Part shown: piece after piece, positions 36,751 to 45,716 of the stretch
Position numbering within the stretch: the stretch's first letter is position 1
Layout: the number at the start of each line of letters is the position of its first letter
Origin: Bacteroidia bacterium
Lineage (GTDB): Bacteria; Bacteroidota; Bacteroidia; Flavobacteriales; Flavobacteriaceae
Direction of reading: 5' to 3'
NCBI GenBank assembly: GCA_030430385.1
Contig: JAUIFO010000001.1
Span: 310,001 to 374,000 of the forward strand
DNA length: 64,000 bases
Program-made: the position numbers and the translations under genes
Notes under the pieces: model-generated
Databases searched by the model: none
The model's input: the letters and a program-made list of their open reading frames with translations, nothing else
Told to the model about the DNA's origin: nothing

Positions 36751-37110
36751 ATGATAAAAAAACAATTAATAGATTTAGTAAATCAAAAACATAAGGGAGA
36801 TTTAAATAGTAGAAATACGAGTTTTTCAAACATCAATAAATCCAAAAAGGTATGGTGGTTTAATGTGCCTTTAGTCAAGTTTAAAGAAGATGTAAATCTC
36901 CTGTTAAATACGGATTCTAAAGCTTATTGGATATGTCTTCCAAAAGGATTTGTTTCCAATATTTCATCAGTGTTTAGAATTCGTCAAGATAAAGATGCGG
37001 TAGATTTAGAAATTTCCGCAGATAGACATTTTAGGTATTTGCATGATCTAAAATCCAGTGGTACTGGGTTTGATTTTTGTGGGTATGTTAAGAAAGAAAT
37101 AAAATTATAA
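36751..37110 (+). CDS. small hypothetical protein between mcrC and hsdR
   Basis: I do not recognise this 119-residue basic protein. It has a conserved-looking core ('KVWWFNVPLVKFKEDVNLLL', 'KAYWICLPKGFVSNISSVFR', 'LEISADRHFRYLHDLKSSGT') and no signal peptide or membrane helix. The aromatic-rich strands followed by helices suggest a small alpha/beta fold. It sits 7 nt after mcrC and 13 nt before hsdR in the same direction, so it is part of the operon. It could be an accessory or regulatory subunit of either machine; this is inference. Confidence 0.75.
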   Translation: MIKKQLIDLVNQKHKGDLNSRNTSFSNINKSKKVWWFNVPLVKFKEDVNLLLNTDSKAYWICLPKGFVSNISSVFRIRQDKDAVDLEISADRHFRYLHDLKSSGTGFDFCGYVKKEIKL

Positions 37111-37123
37111 AGCAAATTGTATA

Positions 37124-40081
37124 ATGGGCTTCAATGAATTAAACAGTGTAGAAAACTACATTATAAAACAACTTACAGGTGTTAATTTAAATACCAACCA
37201 AGTTGGAGAAGATGGTAGTGGCTTTTGGCAATATAAATCTCCTCAAGACTTACAGCGGTCAGTCAATGAGGTTTTATTGGAGCGCGAGTTAAAAGAAGCG
37301 CTCATTAGTTTAAATCCAGAGATTACAGCTAATCCAGAGTTGGCAGATGAGGTCATTTATAAACTGCGTGCTATTTTAATATCTGTACATCAGGTGGGTT
37401 TGGTTCGTGCTAATGAGGAGTTTTTTAAATGGTTGTCAGGTGATAAAACCATGCCTTTTGGTGAAAACAACCGTCATGTTCCTGTTCGTCTAATAGATTT
37501 TGAGAATTTACACAATAATAGTTTTATAGCTACCACCCAATTTCGAATTCACCATCGCGAGACTAAAATTCCAGATGTGGTATTGTTTATCAATGGTATT
37601 CCTGTGGTTATTGGCGAAGCCAAAACACCTATTCGTCCGTCTATTAGTTGGCTGGATGGCGCACATGAAATCCATGATATTTACGAAAATGCAGTCTCAC
37701 AGTTATTTGTACCAAACATCTTATCCTTTGCTACAGAAGGAAAGGAACTGTATTATGGAGCGGTACGAACACCCTTAGAATTTTGGGCACCTTGGCGTTT
37801 GGAAAATGATGAGGAAGAAATTGCTAAACGTTTAGGTTTAGGTGAAGTAGGTAAAGAGCTTTCAGATTTAATGCATCCAAAACGGGTATTGGATATACTC
37901 TTAAACTTTTCACTATTCACCACTAATAAAAAGAAACAGCGCATTAAAGTGATTCCGCGTTTTCAACAGTATGAAGGTGCTAATAAAATAGTGGAGCGCG
38001 TTAAGGAAGGCATCATTAAAAAAGGCTTGATTTGGCATTTTCAGGGATCAGGAAAATCCTTGTTAATGGTATTTGCGGCGCAAAAGCTACGTAGAGAGAA
38101 ATCCTTAAAAAGTCCAACTGTAATAGTATTGGTAGATAGAACCGATTTAGACACCCAAATTACAGGTACTTTTAATGCAGCAGATATTTCCAATGTAGAA
38201 ACTACGGATAGCATTTCGCAATTACAAACCTTATTGGAACGTGATACACGAAAGATTATCATTTCCATGATTCATAAGTTTCGTGATGCCAAACCAAATA
38301 TGAATACCAATGATAATATTATTGTGTTGGTAGATGAAGCTCATAGAACCCAGGAAGGTGATTTAGGTAGACAAATGCGCGCTGCTTTGCCTAACGCATT
38401 TCTGTTTGGATTAACCGGAACACCAGTAAACAAAGCCGATAAAAATACCTTTTGGGCATTTGGAGCAGAAGAAGACGAAGGCGGTTATATGTCGCGTTAC
38501 ACCTTTCATGATTCCATAAGAGATAATGCTACGTTGCCTTTGCATTTTGAGCCACGTTTGGTAGATGTACATGTTGATAAAGAAACTATAGATAAAGCTT
38601 TTGCAGAGTTTAAGGAAAGTACCGCCTTGTCTGACGAAGAAGCTGATGCCTTAAATAAGAAATCGGCTAAAATGGCTGCTTTTTTAAAGTCACCCGAACG
38701 TGTGGCTAAAATTGTTGAGGACATTGCAAAACATTTTAGGGAAAAGGTGGAACCTCACGGTTTTAAGGCTATGATTGTGACACCAGATAGATATGCTTGT
38801 GTGCAATACAAAGAAGAGTTGGATAAACACTTTCCAGAAGAAGTTAGTAAGGTGGTGATTTCCACGTCTGCCAATGATGATTTGGATTTTAAACAAAAAT
38901 GGGGAGTTGATAAGAGTAAGCAGGAAAAAATTGTAGATGAATTTAATGATCCAATTTCAGACTTAAAATTTATCATAGTCACAGCCAAACTGTTAACAGG
39001 TTTTGACGCGCCCATTTTGCAAACCATGTACTTGGATAAATCCATAAAGGACCATACACTTTTACAAGCTATTTGCAGAACCAATAGACTGTATAAAGGC
39101 AAATCCTTTGGTAGAATAGTAGATTATTTTGGTGTCTTTGATGATGCTGCGAAAGCACTGCAATTTGATGAAGAAAGTATTAAAACGGTTATTTCAAATC
39201 TGTCGGAATTACGAGAGAAATTACCAAAAGCTATGAAAGATGCTTTAGCTCATTTTGAGGGTGTGGATAGGTCTGTAGAAGGATTTGAAGGTCTAGAATC
39301 GGCACAAAACGCATTAGGGGATAATGATAAAAAAGATGCGTTTGCTAAAGATTACAAATATCTTTCTAAACTCTGGGAATCGCTATCTCCAGATAATATT
39401 TTAAACCTTTATCAAGAGGATTATAAATGGTTGTCTCAAGTTTTTGAATCCGTCAGACCAGCAGCAGATAATATTGGTAAATTATTGTGGTTCTCTTTGG
39501 GTGCACAAACCACCAAATTGATTCACGAAAACATACATGTTGGTGAAGTACATCAGTTAGAAGAATTTGTATTAGATGCCGATGTAATTGAGGATATATT
39601 CAATAACCCAGACCCCAAAAATGCCAAGAAACTTGAAAAACTTTTAATTAAACGTTTTAAAAAGCACGCTGGAGATCCTAAATTCAAATCATTAAGCGAA
39701 CGTCTGGAAGCTTTACGAGATCAAGCCGAACAAGGGTTAATCACCTCTATTGAGTTTGTAAAAGAGCTATGTAAACTTGCCAAAGAAACAGTTGAAGCCG
39801 AAAAAGAATTAGAAGCGTTGATTCAAGAGAAAACACCGAAGGCTGCATTAACAGAATTGTTTTTAGAGTTAAAAAATGAAGAAACGCCTGCGGTTGTTGA
39901 GCGTATTGTAGAAGATATTGACGCAATTGTTAGAGTGGTTCGCTTTCCTGGTTGGCAAAAAACAAGTTCTGGGGAACGTGAGGTGCAAAAATCACTGCGT
40001 AAGGCGTTATTAAAATATAAATTACATAAGGATCAAATGTTATTTGAAAGGGCTTATGCCTATATTAAAGAGTACTATTAA
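37124..40081 (+). CDS. hsdR: type I restriction enzyme subunit HsdR
   Basis: The 985-residue protein has the N-terminal RecB-like nuclease (Asp151 in 'IPDVVLFING', Glu165-x-Lys167 in 'VVIGEAKTPIR'), then a superfamily 2 translocase: Walker A 'HFQGSGKSLLMVF' (GSGKS at 308-312), DEAH box 'VLVDEAHRTQEG' (404-407), 'FGLTGTPV' and 'LLQAICRTNRLYKGKSFGR'. The C-terminal 250 residues are helical, as expected for the subunit that docks on the methyltransferase. It cuts unmodified DNA after ATP-driven translocation. It closes the operon, 12.3 kb downstream of the hsdM1 start, and its stop overlaps the convergent efflux gene by 4 nt. Confidence 0.96.
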   Translation: MGFNELNSVENYIIKQLTGVNLNTNQVGEDGSGFWQYKSPQDLQRSVNEVLLERELKEALISLNPEITANPELADEVIYKLRAILISVHQVGLVRANEEFFKWLSGDKTMPFGENNRHVPVRLIDFENLHNNSFIATTQFRIHHRETKIPDVVLFINGIPVVIGEAKTPIRPSISWLDGAHEIHDIYENAVSQLFVPNILSFATEGKELYYGAVRTPLEFWAPWRLENDEEEIAKRLGLGEVGKELSDLMHPKRVLDILLNFSLFTTNKKKQRIKVIPRFQQYEGANKIVERVKEGIIKKGLIWHFQGSGKSLLMVFAAQKLRREKSLKSPTVIVLVDRTDLDTQITGTFNAADISNVETTDSISQLQTLLERDTRKIIISMIHKFRDAKPNMNTNDNIIVLVDEAHRTQEGDLGRQMRAALPNAFLFGLTGTPVNKADKNTFWAFGAEEDEGGYMSRYTFHDSIRDNATLPLHFEPRLVDVHVDKETIDKAFAEFKESTALSDEEADALNKKSAKMAAFLKSPERVAKIVEDIAKHFREKVEPHGFKAMIVTPDRYACVQYKEELDKHFPEEVSKVVISTSANDDLDFKQKWGVDKSKQEKIVDEFNDPISDLKFIIVTAKLLTGFDAPILQTMYLDKSIKDHTLLQAICRTNRLYKGKSFGRIVDYFGVFDDAAKALQFDEESIKTVISNLSELREKLPKAMKDALAHFEGVDRSVEGFEGLESAQNALGDNDKKDAFAKDYKYLSKLWESLSPDNILNLYQEDYKWLSQVFESVRPAADNIGKLLWFSLGAQTTKLIHENIHVGEVHQLEEFVLDADVIEDIFNNPDPKNAKKLEKLLIKRFKKHAGDPKFKSLSERLEALRDQAEQGLITSIEFVKELCKLAKETVEAEKELEALIQEKTPKAALTELFLELKNEETPAVVERIVEDIDAIVRVVRFPGWQKTSSGEREVQKSLRKALLKYKLHKDQMLFERAYAYIKEYY

Positions 40082-41286
40082 ATTCTCTTTACCACCAAAA
40101 ACACCAACACCGACAACACACCAAACACCGAAAACCCAATAAATAAAGGCAAAACAGAGGTGTCAACAAAACCTCCAATATAATTAGCAATAGGCACTGC
40201 CATAACCGTAGACACAAACCCATTAATCGCAGAACCAATCCCAGCAATATGCCCTAAAGGTTCCATGGCGAGCGACCGTAAATTCCCAAACAGGAAGCCA
40301 ACCGCAAAAAACTGAGCCAAGAAAAAGCCAATCAAAACCGTAACGCTAGGGTTATTACCACTATAAAACAATACCACATACAATAACGAAATCACAGTAT
40401 AGGCAATCGCAGCTTTAAAGGCAATATTAAAAGCGCCAAAGCGCATCACTAACTGACTGTTAGAAAAGGTCGCAAAACCTACTGAAAATGCTGTGCTGGC
40501 AAAAATATAAGGAAACCATTCACCCAATTGGTATTGCTCCTGAAAGATCTGCTGCGAGGTACTCAAATATACCATAAACGAGCCAGTAATAAATCCTGAA
40601 ACAAGTGTAAAGGCTACAGCATCTTTGTGTTTGATAAATTCTTTAGTTCCCGAGATAAAAATAGAAGATGAAAACTTAATTTGATGCTCAGGCTTTAAGG
40701 TTTCGGGCTGACGTTTCCAAAACCACAATACGATCAATAAACCAAAAATAAGATTGGCATTAAAAATAGCTTGCCAGTTAAAAAGTTGTAACAACCACTG
40801 CCCAAATGTTGGTGCAATAATAGGCACCAAAATAAAGAACATCACAATAATCGATAATACTTTCGCCATAAAATCACCACTATAGGTGTCACGTGTCATC
40901 GCGATAGCAATCGTTCTGGGTGAGGCAAGTCCAATACCTTGTAAGATTCGTCCAAAGATCATCATCTCAAAACTTTGGGTCGTCACACAAATAATACTGG
41001 CAATTACAAATAGGCCAAACCCAAAATACACCATAGGCTTACGACCAAAACTATCAGATAAAGGTCCAAAGACCAATTGCCCAAACCCTAAGCCTAAAAA
41101 GATCATCGTGATCAACAATTGATTATCACTAGCATTGGTTACACCAAGCGAGTTTCCTATATCTGGTAGTGCAGGTAATAAGGCGTCAATTGATAAAGCC
41201 ACAATAGACATCAACGATGCCATAAGAGCAATAAATTCGGCTTTGAAGGTTGGTTTTTTGTTTGGCATGCCGCAAAAGTAAATCAA
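40078..41286 (-). CDS. Bcr/CflA-family multidrug efflux MFS transporter
   Basis: This is a 402-residue, 12-helix major facilitator. The MFS motif A is 'GPLSDSFGRKPMVYFGFGL' and the Bcr/CflA-type beginning 'MSIVALSIDALLPALPDIG' and 'RILQGIGLASPRTIAIAMTR' are present. Members export drugs such as bicyclomycin or sulfonamides with protons; the substrate here is unknown. It uses more C-ending codons than most genes in the window. It is convergent with hsdR with overlapping stop codons and lies inside the repeat-bracketed segment. Confidence 0.92.
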   Translation of the reverse strand: MIYFCGMPNKKPTFKAEFIALMASLMSIVALSIDALLPALPDIGNSLGVTNASDNQLLITMIFLGLGFGQLVFGPLSDSFGRKPMVYFGFGLFVIASIICVTTQSFEMMIFGRILQGIGLASPRTIAIAMTRDTYSGDFMAKVLSIIVMFFILVPIIAPTFGQWLLQLFNWQAIFNANLIFGLLIVLWFWKRQPETLKPEHQIKFSSSIFISGTKEFIKHKDAVAFTLVSGFITGSFMVYLSTSQQIFQEQYQLGEWFPYIFASTAFSVGFATFSNSQLVMRFGAFNIAFKAAIAYTVISLLYVVLFYSGNNPSVTVLIGFFLAQFFAVGFLFGNLRSLAMEPLGHIAGIGSAINGFVSTVMAVPIANYIGGFVDTSVLPLFIGFSVFGVLSVLVFLVVKRI

Positions 41287-41350
41287 TTATTAGCTATTTT
41301 TGACAGAAGCCTATCGCATTAACAAATATTTAAATTCAATCTGTAAATAG

Positions 41351-41797
41351 ATGACTACAACATCGCTTATTACCTTATTTAAAAGAGACTTAAATGCATT
41401 AAAAACAGAGATCAATGCCTATACCAATGAGGACTTACTTTGGGAAACACCTAAAGGGATTTCTAATGCTGCAGGAAACTTATGCTTGCATCTCGTTGGA
41501 AATCTTAATCATTTTATTGGCGCTGCTCTTGGAAACACAGGTTATGTACGTCAACGTGATCTAGAATTCTCTCAGAAAGATGTACCTCGTACCCAATTAA
41601 TTACCCAAGTAGAACAAACAATACCAATGATAGAATCGGTATTAGCATCGCTTACTGAAGCAGAGTTACAAGAGACTTACAAGCATCGTGTATTCGATAA
41701 GCCAATGACAACGGAGTATTTTTTAATTCATCTTGCAATGCATTTGGCCTATCATCTCGGACAAATAAACTACCATAGACGATTGTTGGATACTTAG
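41351..41797 (+). CDS. DinB-family protein
   Basis: The 148-residue helical protein fits the DinB/YfiT metal-binding four-helix bundle: 'HLVGNLNHFIGAALG' contributes the first histidine and 'FLIHLAMHLAYHLGQINYHR' the C-terminal histidines. Family members include metal-dependent thiol transferases and damage-inducible proteins. No specific reaction can be named. It is divergent from the efflux gene (64-nt gap) and ends just before intergenic repeats. Confidence 0.85.
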   Translation: MTTTSLITLFKRDLNALKTEINAYTNEDLLWETPKGISNAAGNLCLHLVGNLNHFIGAALGNTGYVRQRDLEFSQKDVPRTQLITQVEQTIPMIESVLASLTEAELQETYKHRVFDKPMTTEYFLIHLAMHLAYHLGQINYHRRLLDT

Positions 41798-41819
41798 ATG
41801 ATCTGTTCATTAAGTTTTG

Positions 41820-41847
41820 AGATTCCTCGACTGCGCTCGGAATGACA
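41820..41847 (-). repeat. interspersed intergenic repeat, copy c (inverted)
   Basis: This is the reverse complement of the TGTCATTCCGAGC...GTCGAGGAATCT unit seen at 20766 and 20873. It lies 23 nt after the DinB gene and 23 nt before the right 170-bp repeat. The long gap 41798-42099 consists mostly of these two repeats. Confidence 0.75.
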
Positions 41848-41870
41848 AAAATCAGGCAATAGGTTAAAAT

Positions 41871-42039
41871 GCCTATTACATCTGGCAGGCGAGTGTCAAT
41901 AGCTAGAAGAAGTCGTTAAAAAGAAATGCTGTTAGAGCGAAGCGAGTTCATTTCTTTTAGGCTTCAATAGTTAAATTGACCGCCGAAGGTGTGAAGGCTA
42001 GACCTTTTTGATTCTTTTTCCGGCAATGGGAAAAAGAAT
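41871..42039. repeat. 170-bp structured repeat, right copy, flanking the restriction island
   Basis: This copy matches 27059-27228 in direct orientation at close to 90 percent by hand alignment. Hairpin 1 has arms 41909-41928 and 41949-41965. Hairpin 2 has ATTCTTTTTCC (42011-42021) and GGAAAAAGAAT (42029-42039). Relative to the left copy the stem of hairpin 2 changes C-G to T-A and A-T to T-A, preserving pairing. No coding frame is convincing in either strand. Confidence 0.8.
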
Positions 42040-42099
42040 GATAAAAAATATTGATTTATAACCTAGTGCTCAAGATAGCAATAGTAAAAAATAGACGTT

Positions 42100-42630
42100 A
42101 TGACCTTTAACCATTATAGAATTAATCTGCTTCAAGCCGATGAAAGTGAAGCCTTTTTCAATTTAATCGATAGAAACAGATCTCGTTTAGAAGACTTTTT
42201 CGCTGGTACTGTATCCAAAACCAGAACCTTGGAAGCAACTCAGGCTTACGCTATTGAGATCCAAAAGCGAATTTCAGATAAAAGCTATTTCCCTTATATG
42301 ATTACTGATACGCATACAAATGAATTTGTTGGATTAGTAGATATAAAAAATATTGATTGGAATGTCCCTAAGGCTGAACTAGGATCGTTTATCGATTCAC
42401 ATTATGAAGGCAAAGGTATTGTTACTGAAGCGACCAAACACGTCATTGACCATATCGTAGAAATCCATAAGTTTTCAAAATTACTCTGTAGAGCCAATAT
42501 TAGGAATAAAGGCAGCATTGCTGTAATCCTTAAAAATGGCTTTACCTTAGAAGGCACCATTCGTCGCGATTATAAAACTACTAGAGGCGAAGTGGTCGAT
42601 TTGAATTACTACGGACGAATTTTTGATTAA
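42100..42630 (+). CDS. GNAT-family N-acetyltransferase (RimJ/RimL-like)
   Basis: The 176-residue protein follows the RimJ/RimL layout: 'YRINLLQADESEAFFNLID', 'FPYMITDTHTNEFVGLVDIK', the acetyl-CoA binding 'GSFIDSHYEGKGIVTEATKH', and 'KLLCRANIRNKGSIAVILKN' followed by 'GFTLEGTIRRDYKTTRG'. It probably acetylates an amino terminus or a small molecule. It starts 60 nt after the right 170-bp repeat and converges on the carboxylase genes with directly adjacent stops. Confidence 0.9.
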   Translation: MTFNHYRINLLQADESEAFFNLIDRNRSRLEDFFAGTVSKTRTLEATQAYAIEIQKRISDKSYFPYMITDTHTNEFVGLVDIKNIDWNVPKAELGSFIDSHYEGKGIVTEATKHVIDHIVEIHKFSKLLCRANIRNKGSIAVILKNGFTLEGTIRRDYKTTRGEVVDLNYYGRIFD

Positions 42631-44172
42631 TTACAACGGAATATTCCCATGCTTTCTGTTAGGTTGTTGCACGTCTTTGTTCTCTAACATGGCGAAAGCT
42701 TTAATAAGTTTTCTTCTGGTGTCCTTCGGAAGGATAACTTCATCAACAAATCCGCGTTCTGCTGCGCTGTAAGGATTAGCAAACAATTCGGCATATTCGG
42801 CTTCTTTTTCTTTCCATTTGGCTTCAGGGTCTTCAGCGGAAGCAATCTCACGTTTGAAAATAATTTCTGCAGCACCTTTGGCTCCCATAACCGCAATTTC
42901 AGCATTTGGCCAAGCAAAATTCATATCAGCTCCAATATGCTTAGAGTTCATCACATCATAAGCGCCACCATAGGCTTTTCTGGTAATGACAGTTACTCTA
43001 GGCACAGTCGCTTCGCTAAAGGCATACAGCAATTTGGCACCATGAACAATGATCCCATTCCATTCTTGATCGGTTCCTGGCAAGAAACCTGGAACGTCTT
43101 CAAAGACTAATAACGGAATATTAAAACAATCACAGAATCGAACAAAACGCGCTGCTTTTTTTGAACTGTTAACATCCAAAACACCTGCCAGATACATAGG
43201 CTGATTTGCTACAATACCAATCGATTTTCCACCTAAACGTGCAAACCCAACAATAATATTTTCGGCATGATCCTTATGGATCTCATAAAAGGAATCCTCA
43301 TCAATAACACCTTGTATCACATCGTGCATGTCATAAGGTTTATTAGGATTATCTGGAACAATGGTTTCTAATTGATCTCTAATTTCATCCTGAAACGTAA
43401 ACTTATGATCTGCAGGAAATTCACGATTGCTTTGCGGTAAGTAACTCAATAATTTTTTAACGTCTTCTAAACATTCTACATCATTGGCAGCAGTGCGATG
43501 CGCTACTCCAGACTTTGTAGAGTGTACACTAGCACCTCCAAGTTCTTCACTAGTAACGGTTTCGTTGGTAACGGTTTTTACAACATTCGGACCAGTAACA
43601 AACATGTAACTTGTATCCTGAACCATGATCGTGAAATCGGTCATCGCAGGAGAATATACAGCACCTCCAGCACATGGACCCATAATGGCAGAAATTTGAG
43701 GAATCACACCTGAAGCCTGAACATTTCTATAAAAAATATCAGCATAGCCACCCAAAGAACGCACACCTTCCTGAATACGTGCACCACCAGAATCGTTCAA
43801 TCCAATTAGAGGAGCGCCAACATTTACAGCCATATCCATGATCTTACAGATCTTTTCAGCATGTGTTTCAGACAACGAACCTCCAAAAACTGTAAAATCT
43901 TGAGCAAATACATAAATTAATCGACCATTTACAGTTCCGTAACCTGTTACCACACCATCACCATAAAACGTTTGTTTGTCCATTCCGAAGTCTTTTGTTC
44001 TGTGGATAACTAAAGCACCAATTTCTTCAAAAGAACCTTCGTCTAATAAATAAAGAATACGCTCTCTAGCCGTTAGCTTTTTCTTCTGGTGTTGTTTCTC
44101 AATACGTTTTTGTCCACCACCTAACTTGGCTTGTTCTAATTTATCGTTTAGTGTTTTTATTTTAGGGTCCAT
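42631..44172 (-). CDS. acyl-CoA (propionyl-CoA type) carboxylase beta subunit
   Basis: The 513-residue carboxyltransferase subunit shows '[20 protein letters not shown]', '[20 protein letters not shown]', '[16 protein letters not shown]', '[20 protein letters not shown]' and '[20 protein letters not shown]'. It transfers the carboxyl group from biotin to the acyl-CoA, most likely propionyl-CoA in this length class. It is the last of three minus-strand genes (carrier, biotin carboxylase, beta subunit), separated from the biotin carboxylase by a repeat-filled 80-nt gap. Confidence 0.95.
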   Translation of the reverse strand: MDPKIKTLNDKLEQAKLGGGQKRIEKQHQKKKLTARERILYLLDEGSFEEIGALVIHRTKDFGMDKQTFYGDGVVTGYGTVNGRLIYVFAQDFTVFGGSLSETHAEKICKIMDMAVNVGAPLIGLNDSGGARIQEGVRSLGGYADIFYRNVQASGVIPQISAIMGPCAGGAVYSPAMTDFTIMVQDTSYMFVTGPNVVKTVTNETVTSEELGGASVHSTKSGVAHRTAANDVECLEDVKKLLSYLPQSNREFPADHKFTFQDEIRDQLETIVPDNPNKPYDMHDVIQGVIDEDSFYEIHKDHAENIIVGFARLGGKSIGIVANQPMYLAGVLDVNSSKKAARFVRFCDCFNIPLLVFEDVPGFLPGTDQEWNGIIVHGAKLLYAFSEATVPRVTVITRKAYGGAYDVMNSKHIGADMNFAWPNAEIAVMGAKGAAEIIFKREIASAEDPEAKWKEKEAEYAELFANPYSAAERGFVDEVILPKDTRRKLIKAFAMLENKDVQQPNRKHGNIPL

Positions 44173-44185
44173 AATTTTATTCTTT

Positions 44186-44250
44186 TGTCATTCTGAAGTT
44201 AATTCAGAATCTATTTTTTAATTGGATGCCGCATCTAGTGCGGAATGACA
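44186..44250. repeat. composite intergenic repeat with two hairpins
   Basis: The element is bounded by TGTCATT (44186-44192) and AATGACA (44244-44250), exact reverse complements. Inside are the stems TTCTGAA/TTCAGAA (44191-44197 and 44203-44209) and CCGCA/TGCGG (44229-44233 and 44239-44243). It resembles other flavobacterial TGTCATT-type repeats and lies between two genes of one probable operon. Confidence 0.65.
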
Positions 44251-44252
44251 TT

Positions 44253-45692
44253 TTAATGAGGCAATCGCAATAATTTTTGATCTTCCAAATACTGTTTCAA
44301 TGCAATTTGCGCAGCAATTTCAGCTTCGTCTTTATGTTGTTCTTCAAGTAACTGAGGTGAGTAATATTTTTTTACAAAATGCGTGTCAAAATGACCGCTT
44401 CGGAAGGCGTCATGCTCACAAACAAAACGACCAAATGGGAGTGTGGTTTGCACACCTTTCACATGATAATTATCAATAGCTTTGATCATTAATTCTATAG
44501 CTTCAGCACGTGTGTTTCCATAAGTAATAAGCTTTGAAAGCATCGGATCGTAATAAATAGGAATATCCATACCTTCTTCAAATCCGTTATCAACTCGTAT
44601 ATTGTCACCTTCAGGTAACTGATAGACTTCCAACTTACCAACACTAGGTAAAAAGTCGTTCATAGGATCTTCAGCATACACACGAAGTTCAAGCGCATGA
44701 CCATTAATTTTCAGATCTGTTTGTTTGATGTCTAAAACGTCTCCACGAGCGACTTTAATTTGAAGTTCAACCAGATCTATACCAGCAATCCATTCAGAAA
44801 CAGGATGTTCTACTTGAAGTCTGGTATTCATCTCAAGGAAATAGAAATTGTGGTCTGCATCTAAAAGAAATTCTACAGTTCCAGCACCAATGTAATCACA
44901 AGCTTTAGCCACATCAATCGCAGCTTGTCCCATACGTTCTCTAAGCGCTGGTGTTAACACAGCTGAAGGCGCTTCTTCTACCACTTTTTGATGACGACGT
45001 TGCACAGAACATTCACGCTCAAATACATGTATGACATTTCCATGCATATCTGCCATGACCTGAATTTCGATGTGTCGTGGTGAGGCGACGTATTTTTCAA
45101 CAAAAACAGAACCATCACCAAAAGCAGAAGTCGCTTCACTAATAGCACGTTTCATCTGGTCTTCAATTTCGCTTTCTTTTTCAACCACACGCATACCTTT
45201 TCCGCCACCACCAGCAGCAGCTTTGATCAAAATTGGGAAACCAATGTCTTTAGCAATTTGAATCGCTTCTTTAGGTTCGGTAATCGCGTGGTCAACACCA
45301 GGAACCATTGGAATATTATAATCTTTAACAGCCTCTTTTGCTGCTAATTTATCACCCATCATTTTGATGGCTTTAGAGCGAGGTCCAATGAAAATAACAT
45401 TATTAGCTTCGCATAGTTTAGCAAAATCAGCATTCTCGCTTAAAAACCCATAGCCAGGATGAATACCATCAACTTGCAATGATTTGGCGACCTCAATAAT
45501 GGTTTCTCCTTTTAGATACGATTGATTTGATGGTGCAGGACCAATGCAAACTGCTTCATCAGCAAATTTTACATGAGGTGCATGTCTATCTGCTTCAGAA
45601 AAAACAGCAACGGTTTTGATTCCCATTTTTTTGGCAGTTCGCATTACACGAATTGCAATTTCACCTCGATTGGCAACTAATATTTTTTTCAT
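44253..45692 (-). CDS. biotin carboxylase subunit of acyl-CoA carboxylase
   Basis: The 479-residue protein is a biotin carboxylase: 'KILVANRGEIAIRVMRTAKK', 'IHPGYGFLSENADFAKLCE', ATP-grasp 'KAAAGGGGKGMRVV', 'RECSVQRRHQKVVEEAPS' and 'FLEMNTRLQVEHPVSEWI'. It carboxylates biotin on the carrier subunit with ATP and bicarbonate. The partner genes on both sides make it part of the propionyl-CoA-type carboxylase rather than the fatty-acid synthesis AccC, though this is inference from context. Confidence 0.95.
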   Translation of the reverse strand: MKKILVANRGEIAIRVMRTAKKMGIKTVAVFSEADRHAPHVKFADEAVCIGPAPSNQSYLKGETIIEVAKSLQVDGIHPGYGFLSENADFAKLCEANNVIFIGPRSKAIKMMGDKLAAKEAVKDYNIPMVPGVDHAITEPKEAIQIAKDIGFPILIKAAAGGGGKGMRVVEKESEIEDQMKRAISEATSAFGDGSVFVEKYVASPRHIEIQVMADMHGNVIHVFERECSVQRRHQKVVEEAPSAVLTPALRERMGQAAIDVAKACDYIGAGTVEFLLDADHNFYFLEMNTRLQVEHPVSEWIAGIDLVELQIKVARGDVLDIKQTDLKINGHALELRVYAEDPMNDFLPSVGKLEVYQLPEGDNIRVDNGFEEGMDIPIYYDPMLSKLITYGNTRAEAIELMIKAIDNYHVKGVQTTLPFGRFVCEHDAFRSGHFDTHFVKKYYSPQLLEEQHKDEAEIAAQIALKQYLEDQKLLRLPH

Positions 45693-45716
45693 AACTAATA
45701 TTTGTAATGCGCTGTT

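Noticed and set aside
38690-39102. Overlapping minus-strand frames within hsdR
   Set aside because: They lie opposite conserved helicase motifs, lack recognisable domains and fit the usual shadow of AT-rich coding DNA.
27059-42039. Transposon or prophage carrying the restriction genes
   Set aside because: No transposase, integrase, phage structural gene, tRNA or terminal inverted repeat was found. The flanking direct repeats are reported, but a specific mobile element is not supported.
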